From contig JAICZO010000186.1 in NCBI GenBank assembly GCA_029057255.1, positions 1 through 8,094 on the forward strand: a stretch of DNA of 8,094 nt, written 5' to 3'. The DNA comes from Muribaculaceae bacterium. GTDB lineage: Bacteria; Bacteroidota; Bacteroidia; Bacteroidales; Muribaculaceae. Position numbers and translations under genes: made by a program. Positions 1 to 6,405 of the stretch are shown here, in pieces (positions within the stretch are counted from its first letter, which is position 1; the number at the start of each line of letters is the position of its first letter). Below the pieces are notes generated by a model. It worked only from the letters and a program-made list of their open reading frames with translations. It did no database searches and had not been told where the DNA came from.

Positions 1-122
1 GCCCCGCGGAGGCGCTGCATTACGTTTTTATACGGCCGATTGAGTGTGCCGGCACATAAGGTCGTATACTATTACGAAGGATTGATAAAAGATTTGGTTA
101 AGAACAAGGATTCAAAACAAGC
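1..122. other. Leader region upstream of the GH43 gene; possible tail of an unseen upstream gene
   Basis: The first 20 bases are GC-rich like the coding regions; from about base 21 the sequence becomes markedly AT-richer, as in the gaps between genes here. Two forward frames enter from the left edge and stop early, one at TGA 41-43 and one at TAA 57-59, and either could be the last codons of an upstream gene. A third frame stays open to TGA 124-126, overlapping the GH43 start codon, but its composition is unlike that of the real genes. The stretch also contains a 12-bp perfect palindrome (45-56) and a 5-bp inverted repeat with a 6-base spacer (62-77). I could not find a convincing Bacteroidetes -33/-7 promoter here, so the GH43 gene may be transcribed from further upstream. 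Confidence 0.4.
45..56. repeat. 12-bp perfect palindrome TGTGCCGGCACA
   Basis: The sequence reads identically on both strands with no spacer. It lies 66 bp upstream of the GH43 start, at the boundary where composition shifts toward AT. It could be half of a regulatory site or a chance palindrome. A perfect 12-mer palindrome is expected about once per 4 kb, so its position carries more weight than its existence. There is no T-run after it, so it is not a typical intrinsic terminator. Confidence 0.3.
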
Positions 123-1766
123 ATGAAAAGATTATTTCTGCTTTTGACAGCAATGACAGCTGCTTCGTCTGCCGTGATGGCAGACGAAGCTCTGCTTGTG
201 TCAAACCCCGCCAATATCAGCTCCCGCCAATACTCCAACCCCATCATAAATACCGACTACTCCGACCCCGATGTGGTGGCCTCGCCCGACGGCAGGACTT
301 TCTACATGACGGCGTCGAGCTTCCAGTGCGCACCCGGTCTGCCGATACTCAAGTCGACCGACCTTGTGAACTGGACTCTGGTCAACCATGCCCTGCGCGC
401 CGTGCCGCCGACCGACTTCTACAACGGCACTCCCCGACACGGCAAAGGCGTGTGGGCGCCCTGCATAAAGTACCACGACGGTGAGTACTTCATCTACTGG
501 GGCGACCCCGACTTCGGTATATACATGATAAAGACCGCCGACCCCGAGGGACGGTGGTCGGAACCGGTGCTCGTCAGAGCAGGCAAAGGTCTGATCGACC
601 CCACGCCGCTGTGGGACACCGACGGCAAGGCTTATCTGGCCAACGCCTGGGCTGCATCGCGCTCGGGCTTCAACAGCATAATCACCGTAAGCGAGATGAG
701 CGCCGACGGCACCCGCCTGCTGTCGGAGCCGCGCATAGTCTTCGACGGCAACGACGGCATCAACCACACCATCGAAGGCCCCAAGCTGTACAAGCGCGAC
801 GGATACTACTATATACTTGCTCCCGCCGGCGGAGTGGTCGACGGATGGCAGCTGGCCATGCGCTCCGACAACATCTACGGCCCCTACGAGGCACGCCGCG
901 TCATGGAGCAGGGCAAGTCGCCTGTCAACGGCCCGCATCAGGGCGCATGGGTATCGACCCCGGCAGGCGAGGACTGGTTTATCCACTTCCAGGACAAGGG
1001 CGCCTTCGGCCGCGTCATTCATCTCAACCCCATGAAGTGGGCTGACGGCTGGCCCGTCATAGGCAAGGACGCCGACGGCGACGGCTGCGGCGAGGCTGTC
1101 ACCCGCCACGCACGCCCCGCCGCACTCGAGCCTACGAAGGTCGACAGCGACGCCTCGAAGGCTCCGCTCTTCCAGTGGCATGCCAACTACAGCGACTTCT
1201 ACGGTTTCCCCGGCAACGGCGCTATGATGCGTCTCTACAGCCACCGCACAAGCAAGGACTTCGTCAACATGTGGGAAGTGCCCAACCTGTGGCTGGCCAA
1301 GCTCCCCGCCGAGGAATTCACCGCCACGGCACAGCTGAGAGTATCGGCCAAGTCGACAAGCGAAGGCGTGTCGGCCGGCATGACGGTCATGGGCCGCGAC
1401 TACGCGCGCTTCGGCTTCGTCAAGCGCGGCGACGACTTCGTGCTACAGCTCATAACATGCGCCGACGCCGAGCAGGGCGGCGCCGAGACTGTCACCGATG
1501 TGGCCACACTCAAGCCCTCGCGCGTATACGCCGCCGGACTGTACCCCAATGTCGAGCTGGACGTCTACCTGCGCCTCAAGGTCGACGGCAAGGGCGTCTG
1601 CCGCTTTGCCTACAGCACCGACGGGCGGCGCTTCACCACCGCCGAAGGCAGCTTCAAGGCAAGCGCCGGCAAGTGGATAGGCGCCAAGTACGGCTTCTAC
1701 GCCATCGCTCCCGCCTCGGCCTCCGACCGCGGCTGGCTCGACATCATCGATCTTACAATAAACTGA
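123..1766 (+). CDS. Secreted GH43 family glycosidase (beta-xylosidase / alpha-L-arabinofuranosidase type), two-domain
   Basis: Predicted exo-acting glycosidase that removes xylosyl or arabinosyl units from hemicellulose oligosaccharides in the periplasm. Residues 1-20 form a Sec signal peptide: basic MKR, a hydrophobic core, and an AVMA cleavage site before D21. It lacks a lipobox, unlike the next two genes. The five-bladed beta-propeller domain spans roughly 38-330. The GH43 triad is visible: Asp48 in DYSDPDV as general base, Asp159 in GLIDPTPLW as pKa modulator, and Glu218 in TIEGPKLY as general acid. His272 in GPHQGAW matches the conserved active-site His. Residues about 345-547 form the C-terminal beta-sandwich (concanavalin-like) domain found in many beta-xylosidases of the family. 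The pattern around GPHQGAW and HFQDKGAFGRVIHL resembles subfamily 12 from memory. The 547-residue length is normal for this two-domain type. The start codon is supported by the signal peptide directly after it. The GH88 gene follows after 31 bp. Exact sugar specificity cannot be read from the sequence. Confidence 0.92.
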   Translation: MKRLFLLLTAMTAASSAVMADEALLVSNPANISSRQYSNPIINTDYSDPDVVASPDGRTFYMTASSFQCAPGLPILKSTDLVNWTLVNHALRAVPPTDFYNGTPRHGKGVWAPCIKYHDGEYFIYWGDPDFGIYMIKTADPEGRWSEPVLVRAGKGLIDPTPLWDTDGKAYLANAWAASRSGFNSIITVSEMSADGTRLLSEPRIVFDGNDGINHTIEGPKLYKRDGYYYILAPAGGVVDGWQLAMRSDNIYGPYEARRVMEQGKSPVNGPHQGAWVSTPAGEDWFIHFQDKGAFGRVIHLNPMKWADGWPVIGKDADGDGCGEAVTRHARPAALEPTKVDSDASKAPLFQWHANYSDFYGFPGNGAMMRLYSHRTSKDFVNMWEVPNLWLAKLPAEEFTATAQLRVSAKSTSEGVSAGMTVMGRDYARFGFVKRGDDFVLQLITCADAEQGGAETVTDVATLKPSRVYAAGLYPNVELDVYLRLKVDGKGVCRFAYSTDGRRFTTAEGSFKASAGKWIGAKYGFYAIAPASASDRGWLDIIDLTIN

Positions 1767-1797
1767 AAAACAACACATATCCACCTCACTGAATAAT

Positions 1798-3021
1798 ATG
1801 CGACTTTCCCGAATCCTCGGTCTCTCGATAGGCTTGCTCCTGGCATCATGCGCCACAGGCCCTAAAGAAGTTATCGACGTCGACAACGCACTATCATACT
1901 GCAACCGACAGGTGCAGCGCACCCTTGCCGAGCTGCACGCCGACAGCATCGACTACACGATGATGCCGCGCAACATCGCCGCCGACAAGAACAGCTGGCA
2001 CTGCCGCAAGGCCACTCCCGACGAGTGGTGCGCCGGTTTCTGGCCCGGCGTGCTGTGGTATGAATACGAGAACTCCCGCGACGAGATTATCCGCGAGGAG
2101 GCCGAGCGCTTCACCAAGTCGCTCGAGTATCTGTCGCAGCAGCCGGCGTTCGACCACGACCTCGGCTTCCTCATGTTCTGCAGCTACGGCAACGCATACC
2201 GCCTGACACAGAACCCTCACTTCAAGGACGTCATCCTCGCCTCGGCCGACACCCTCGCCACTCTCTTCAACCCCACCGTCGGCACCATGCTTTCATGGCC
2301 CCGCAATGTGGAGATGCTCGGCGGCCACAACACCATCATGGACAACATGATAAATCTCGAGATGCTCTTCTGGGCAGCCCGCAACGGCGGCGACAAGCGC
2401 CTCTACGACATCGCCGTCAAGCATGCCGAGACTACCATGAAGCATCACTTCCGCCCCGACAACACCTGCTACCACGTGGCGGTGTACGACGCCGAGAGCG
2501 GCGACTTCATAAAGGGCATGACTCACCAGGGATACTCCGACAGCTCTATGTGGGCGCGCGGACAGGCGTGGGCGATATACGGCTACACGGTCGTATACCG
2601 CGAGACTCATGACCGCCGCTTCCTCGACTTTGCATGCAAGGTGACCGACGCCTACCTCGACCGCCTGCCCGACGACTATGTGCCCTACTGGGACTTCGAC
2701 GCTCCCGACATACCCTCGGCACCCCGCGACGCATCGGCTGCTTCGGTAGTGGCATCGGCGCTCCTGGAGCTACAGGCATACTGCCCCGCAGAACGCGGCT
2801 CGCAGTACAAGGACGCCGCCGTGAAGATGCTCACCTCGCTCAGCAGCGACAACTACCGCTCGGGCGACAAGCGTCCCTCGTTCCTCGACCACAGCACCGG
2901 ACACCTGCCCGCAGGCTCTGAGATTGACGCATCCATCATCTACGCCGATTACTATTACATCGAGGCTCTGACCCGTCTGAAACGACTGAGCCTCGGCAAC
3001 GACGCTCTCGCTTCGCTATGA
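1798..3021 (+). CDS. GH88 unsaturated glucuronyl hydrolase, lipoprotein
   Basis: Predicted to hydrate and release 4,5-unsaturated (delta) glucuronic acid from the non-reducing end of oligosaccharides. Such ends are normally produced by polysaccharide lyases acting on uronate polymers. The N-terminus is a lipoprotein signal with lipobox LASC and lipidated Cys18. The mature start ATGPKE lacks a clear acidic surface-export motif, so periplasm-facing anchoring is likely. The fold should be an (alpha/alpha)6 barrel covering most of residues 25-400. The two catalytic aspartates are Asp121 in HDLGF and Asp182 in IMDNMINLEMLFWA. Their 61-residue spacing equals that of Asp88 and Asp149 in the characterised Bacillus GL1 enzyme, as I remember it. 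The family signature SSMWARGQAWAIYG lies at about 249-262. The length of 407 aa is normal for GH88 plus a signal. The gene ends in an ATGA overlap with the DUF4861 gene, so the two are translationally coupled. GH105 is the main alternative, but the motifs favour GH88. Confidence 0.93.
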   Translation: MRLSRILGLSIGLLLASCATGPKEVIDVDNALSYCNRQVQRTLAELHADSIDYTMMPRNIAADKNSWHCRKATPDEWCAGFWPGVLWYEYENSRDEIIREEAERFTKSLEYLSQQPAFDHDLGFLMFCSYGNAYRLTQNPHFKDVILASADTLATLFNPTVGTMLSWPRNVEMLGGHNTIMDNMINLEMLFWAARNGGDKRLYDIAVKHAETTMKHHFRPDNTCYHVAVYDAESGDFIKGMTHQGYSDSSMWARGQAWAIYGYTVVYRETHDRRFLDFACKVTDAYLDRLPDDYVPYWDFDAPDIPSAPRDASAASVVASALLELQAYCPAERGSQYKDAAVKMLTSLSSDNYRSGDKRPSFLDHSTGHLPAGSEIDASIIYADYYYIEALTRLKRLSLGNDALASL

Positions 3022-4211
3022 AACTGAACTTCGCAGCCATAATTTCAGCCTCGGCTTGTCTGCTCTGCTCATGTGCAGGACGGCAAGCCGTCACTGTACA
3101 GGTCACAAACAACACCGGCGCCGACGGCGACCGCATCATCGAACTCGACGCCCGCGACATGCTCGCCCGCCTGGACGCGCGCCACTGCTTCGTAACAACT
3201 GCCGACGGCACAGAGATACCGTCGCAGATAACATCTGACAGCCTGCTCCTCTTCCACGCCGAGCTGCAGTCGGGAGCATCGGCCGACTTCCGTATAAATG
3301 CCTGCGACAGCGCACGCACATACGCTCCGACGGTCAGCGGCCGCGCATATCCCGAGCGCGCCGACGACATCGCATGGGAAAACGAGAGCGGCGGCTACCG
3401 CATCTACGGCCCGACGACACAGGCGAGGGGCGAGCGCGCTTTCGGCTACGACATTTTCTTCAAGCACTACACCGAAGAGCCTGTCCTCGAGCGCCTTTAC
3501 GAGCCGGAGACAAATCCCCGCACATGGCAGATAGTGGACTCGCTACGCGCCATCGACCCGGCGCTGGCCGATGAGTTCATCAAGTCGTTCAGCTATCATA
3601 TCGACCACGGCCTCGGCATGGACTGCTATGCCGTCGGCCCGACTCTCGGCGCCGGAGTTGCCGCTCCCGTCGACGGCGACAGCCTCAACTTCGCGTGGTG
3701 CTACAGCAGCGCCGAGGTGCTCGACAACGGCCCGCTGCGATTCACCGTCGCACTCGACTTCGCACCCCGCGCCATCGGTGCCGACAGCCTCGTGACCGAG
3801 CACCGCATAATAAGCCTTGACAGCCGCTCGCCGCTGAACCGCTGCCGCGTCATCTACGAGGGTCTCACCGCGCCCGTGGAAGTGGCCGCCGGATTCCCCC
3901 GCCGCGACGACTCCGAGGCGCGTCTCGACGCCGAGAGGGGGGTGGTGGCATACTCCGACCCGACGCAGGGCCCCGACAACGGCAGAGCATATCTCGGCCT
4001 GGTGGCTGCCGGAGGCCTCGGCGCAGCATATGAGAGATACGGCCACATACTCGGCTCGCAGACGGTTCAGCCTGCCGACACGCTCGAGTACTTCTGGGGC
4101 TTCGAGTGGGACCGCAACAATCCCCGCCTCGACATCGACAGCTGGAAAGCCCGTCTCGACGCCTTCGCCGAAGCACGCCGGCAGCCCTTCACGGTAAGCA
4201 TAACAGATTGA
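3018..4211 (+). CDS. DUF4861-family lipoprotein, putative carbohydrate-active enzyme
   Basis: I recognise this as a DUF4861 protein, a family found mainly in Bacteroidetes polysaccharide loci next to uronic-acid enzymes. The N-terminus carries a lipoprotein signal ending LLCSC, with the probable lipidated residue Cys19. Family-like blocks are PERADDIAWENE (112-123), YGP (130-132), a His/Asp-rich segment starting YHIDHGLGMDCYAVGP (193-208), and YFWGFEWDR near the C-terminus (358-366). Clustered His, Asp and Tyr in the 193-204 block look like a possible active or metal site, but I cannot assign catalytic residues. The start overlaps the GH88 stop by 4 bp (ATGA), implying co-translation and a shared substrate. 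From memory, an ulvan-oligosaccharide dehydratase (Formosa P29_PDnc) was described that forms the unsaturated uronate used by GH105, and I believe it may belong to this family. That link is unverified. Family assignment is fairly sure; function is open. Confidence 0.82.
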   Translation: MKLNFAAIISASACLLCSCAGRQAVTVQVTNNTGADGDRIIELDARDMLARLDARHCFVTTADGTEIPSQITSDSLLLFHAELQSGASADFRINACDSARTYAPTVSGRAYPERADDIAWENESGGYRIYGPTTQARGERAFGYDIFFKHYTEEPVLERLYEPETNPRTWQIVDSLRAIDPALADEFIKSFSYHIDHGLGMDCYAVGPTLGAGVAAPVDGDSLNFAWCYSSAEVLDNGPLRFTVALDFAPRAIGADSLVTEHRIISLDSRSPLNRCRVIYEGLTAPVEVAAGFPRRDDSEARLDAERGVVAYSDPTQGPDNGRAYLGLVAAGGLGAAYERYGHILGSQTVQPADTLEYFWGFEWDRNNPRLDIDSWKARLDAFAEARRQPFTVSITD

Positions 4212-4220
4212 AGACAAAAA

Positions 4221-4252
4221 CTTGCTCGGGACGTGGCAAATCTGTATTTTTG
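4221..4252 (+). promoter_or_regulatory. Bacteroidetes-type sigma-70 promoter driving manA-ROK-xylBA
   Basis: The -7 element TATTTTTG (4245-4252) matches the Bacteroidetes consensus TAnnTTTG at all defined positions. A -33-like CTTG (4221-4224, three of four bases of TTTG) lies 20 bp upstream. It sits in the longest gap inside the cluster (62 bp), just before the manA start at 4274. Transcription would begin near 4257-4260, leaving a 5' leader of roughly 15 bases. GCAAA (4236-4240) and TTTGC (4249-4253) form a weak inverted repeat spanning the -7 element that could serve a regulator, though it is short. No terminator hairpin is seen between the DUF4861 stop and this promoter, so read-through from upstream is also possible. 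Confidence 0.6.
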
Positions 4253-4273
4253 CAACTTGTAAGTATATACTCA

Positions 4274-5245
4274 ATGAACAGCATTCTTACATTCGACTCA
4301 TATTATAAAAGCGTCATCTGGGGAGGTACCCGTATCGCCGAGTTCAAAGGCATACCCTCGCAGGGCACCGACATAGGCGAGAGCTGGGAGCTGTCGCCGA
4401 TGGAAGGCCACGAGTCCGTCGTCGCCGACGGTCCGCTGAAAGGCCGCAGCCTCTCGGAGCTGACCGCCCTCTACGGCCGCGACATCATGGGCGACAGACT
4501 CATGAAGAGATACGGCGGCAGATTCCCCCTCCTCATAAAATTCATCGACTCCAACGACGACCTCTCGGTGCAGGTGCACCCCGACGACGCCCTCGCCGCC
4601 GAGCGCCACAACTCTCTCGGCAAGACCGAGATGTGGTACTGCGTCGCGCCGGCCGACGGTGCCTATCTCTACGCCGGATTCTCGCAGGCGCTCACGCCTG
4701 AAGAGTTCAGCCGCCGCGTGGCCGACAATACCATCGTCGACGCCCTCTGCCGCTACAACACCCGCCGCGGCGACGTCTTCTTCCTGCCCGCCGGACGCGT
4801 CCACGCCATAGGCCGCGGCAACTTCGTCCTCGAGATTCAGGAAGCGTCCGACATCACATACCGCATCTACGACTATGACCGCCGCGACGCCCGGGGCAAT
4901 GCCCGCGAGCTGCACGTCGAGCAGTCGCTCGGTGCCATCGACTTCGACGACCACGCATGCGAGGCGCCCCTCAACATCAAGGCCGAAGCCGGCCACGACG
5001 CCGAGCTGGCAAGATGCGACTACTTCAAGACCGACCTTATAAACGTCGACGGATCATACAGCATCGACCTTGCCCCGCGCGACTCCTTCACCGTCCTCAC
5101 TGCCGTCGCCGGCAGGATGACAGTCACCGGAGCCGACGGACAGACCGTCGACCTTCCACAGGGCCGCACCGTACTCGTGCCCGCATCACTGCCGTCGCTC
5201 ACCATCGAGGGCCGCGGCGAAGTGGTGTCGGTCTTCGTGCCCTGA
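4274..5245 (+). CDS. manA: Mannose-6-phosphate isomerase, class I (ManA type)
   Basis: Zinc-dependent cytoplasmic enzyme interconverting mannose 6-phosphate and fructose 6-phosphate. The 323-residue product matches the short bacterial ManA form typical of Bacillus. The N-terminal signature SVIWGG is at 13-18 and GESWELS at 35-41. Expected zinc ligands are His102 in QVHPDD, Glu119 in KTEMWY and His177 in GRVHAIG; Arg203 or Arg204 in IYDYDRR falls where the family's catalytic Arg is expected. Residues about 230-323 form the C-terminal cupin-like beta domain. The frame is open upstream to an ATG at 4106, but that extension lies inside the DUF4861 gene and gives a basic, low-complexity peptide. 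The ATG at 4274 starts directly on the family's N-terminus and lies just after the promoter. It is followed after 38 bp by the ROK kinase, which suggests a kinase plus isomerase pair like gmuE-gmuF of the B. subtilis glucomannan operon. Confidence 0.92.
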   Translation: MNSILTFDSYYKSVIWGGTRIAEFKGIPSQGTDIGESWELSPMEGHESVVADGPLKGRSLSELTALYGRDIMGDRLMKRYGGRFPLLIKFIDSNDDLSVQVHPDDALAAERHNSLGKTEMWYCVAPADGAYLYAGFSQALTPEEFSRRVADNTIVDALCRYNTRRGDVFFLPAGRVHAIGRGNFVLEIQEASDITYRIYDYDRRDARGNARELHVEQSLGAIDFDDHACEAPLNIKAEAGHDAELARCDYFKTDLINVDGSYSIDLAPRDSFTVLTAVAGRMTVTGADGQTVDLPQGRTVLVPASLPSLTIEGRGEVVSVFVP

Positions 5246-5283
5246 CAGAATATATCACAACTCTAATACCGACATTCTCCCCA

Positions 5284-6393
5284 ATGTACAAGAACGACAA
5301 CCGTACTGTCATAACCCTCGACGCCGGCGGCACCAATCTGGTGTTCAGCGCCATGAGGGGTTATGAATTCATAGTAGACCCCATAACGCTCCCTTCCTGC
5401 TCCGACGACCTCGACCGCTGCCTCGGCACTATGGTCAAGGGCTTCAGGCAGGTCATCGAGCAGCTCGACGAGAAGCCCGTGGCTATAAGCTTCGCCTTCC
5501 CCGGCCCGGCCGACTACCGCAACGGCATCATCGGCGGCTATCTGCCCAACTTCCCGTCGTTCCGCGACGGCGTGGCTCTCGGCCCCTTCCTGTCGAAGAC
5601 CTTCGGCCTCCCCGTGTTCATCAACAATGACGGCGACCTCTTCGCTTTCGGCGAGGCCACAGGCGGCATCCTGCCCGAAATCAACCGCCGCATAAAGGAG
5701 CTGGGCGGCACACGCGTCTACACCAACCTGCTCGGATACACCTTCGGCACCGGTCTCGGCATAGGCTCCGTCATCAACGGCAGGCTGAACCTGGGCAACA
5801 ACTCATGCGTCGAGACATTCTGCCTCCGCAACAAATGCATGCCCGAAATAATTGCCGAGGAAGGCGCCTCGATACGCGCCATCAAGCGCGAGTACGCCTC
5901 GCTGAGCGGCGACAGCGACTCCTCGCTCACCCCCTATGACATATTCCTCATCGCCGAAGGCAAGAAGGAAGGCAAGCCCGAGGCTGCCGTCAAAGCCTTC
6001 GAGAAGTTCGGCGAGATAGCAGGCGACGCTTTCGCCACGGCAGTGACCCTCACCGACTCGCTTGTCGTTGTCGGCGGCGGGCTCACCGGCGCCGCCAAGT
6101 ACATCATGCCCGCACTCCTGCGCGAGATGCGCTCTACCCTCAGCACTATGGGCGGCGAGAGCGTGCAGCGCGTGCAGATGCGAGTCTTCGACCTTGACGA
6201 CGAACTCGAGTTCGCCAAGTTTGTCGTCGGAGACCCGCACCCGCTCAGAGTCTACGGCAGCGATGACACCGTCACCTACGACCCCATGAAGCGCACCGGC
6301 GTGGCTCTGTCGAAGCTCGGCGCATCGAAGGCCATCTCGATAGGCGCATACGTATATGCCCTCTCCGAAATCGACCGACAGCAGGTCAGCTAA
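5284..6393 (+). CDS. ROK-family sugar kinase, divergent, likely hexokinase/mannokinase-like
   Basis: Predicted cytoplasmic ATP-dependent hexose kinase of the ROK superfamily. The N-terminal phosphate-binding motif is TLDAGGTN (11-18). The probable catalytic base is Asp116 in FINNDGD, where the usual ND-A-N is changed to ND-G-D. GTGLGIG (155-161) and VVVGGGLTGA (261-270) are the later nucleotide-site glycine motifs. The ROK zinc motif (GH, then CxCGxxGCxE) is degraded: Cys180 and Cys185 keep the normal spacing, Glu188 is one residue late, the first Cys is displaced to 175, and the His is absent. At 369 aa it is longer than the usual 290-320, with extra sequence around 126-148, 200-235 and 310-340. 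There is no N-terminal helix-turn-helix, so it is a kinase rather than a NagC/XylR-type repressor. Between manA and xylB, it may supply a hexose phosphate to ManA. The substrate is unknown; glucose, mannose and fructose are all possible. The start at 5284 places the motif normally; upstream in-frame sequence overlaps manA. Confidence 0.82.
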   Translation: MYKNDNRTVITLDAGGTNLVFSAMRGYEFIVDPITLPSCSDDLDRCLGTMVKGFRQVIEQLDEKPVAISFAFPGPADYRNGIIGGYLPNFPSFRDGVALGPFLSKTFGLPVFINNDGDLFAFGEATGGILPEINRRIKELGGTRVYTNLLGYTFGTGLGIGSVINGRLNLGNNSCVETFCLRNKCMPEIIAEEGASIRAIKREYASLSGDSDSSLTPYDIFLIAEGKKEGKPEAAVKAFEKFGEIAGDAFATAVTLTDSLVVVGGGLTGAAKYIMPALLREMRSTLSTMGGESVQRVQMRVFDLDDELEFAKFVVGDPHPLRVYGSDDTVTYDPMKRTGVALSKLGASKAISIGAYVYALSEIDRQQVS

Positions 6394-6405
6394 AGACTCC
6401 CGACA

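Noticed and set aside
1..126. Open frame from the left edge ending TGA 124-126, overlapping the GH43 ATG as a coupled upstream gene
   Set aside because: After about base 20 the codons are AT-rich and unlike those of the other genes, and the peptide has no recognisable family feature. It is more likely a noncoding leader.
4106..4273. N-terminal extension of the ManA frame to an upstream ATG
   Set aside because: The extension lies inside the DUF4861 gene and then across the promoter. It encodes an Arg/Pro/Ser-rich peptide without homology to ManA, while the ATG at 4274 begins exactly at the family's N-terminus.
4957..5283. N-terminal extension of the ROK frame upstream of 5284
   Set aside because: Most of it overlaps the manA coding region in another frame and is very Arg-rich. 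The phosphate-binding motif is normally placed when starting at 5284.
5246..5283. Possible second promoter between manA and the ROK kinase
   Set aside because: The 38-bp gap is AT-rich but has no TAnnTTTG-like -7 box, so co-transcription with manA is simpler.
5284..6393. ROK protein as a XylR/NagC-type repressor of the xylose genes
   Set aside because: The protein starts almost directly at the nucleotide-binding motif and has no N-terminal helix-turn-helix domain, so a kinase role is favoured.
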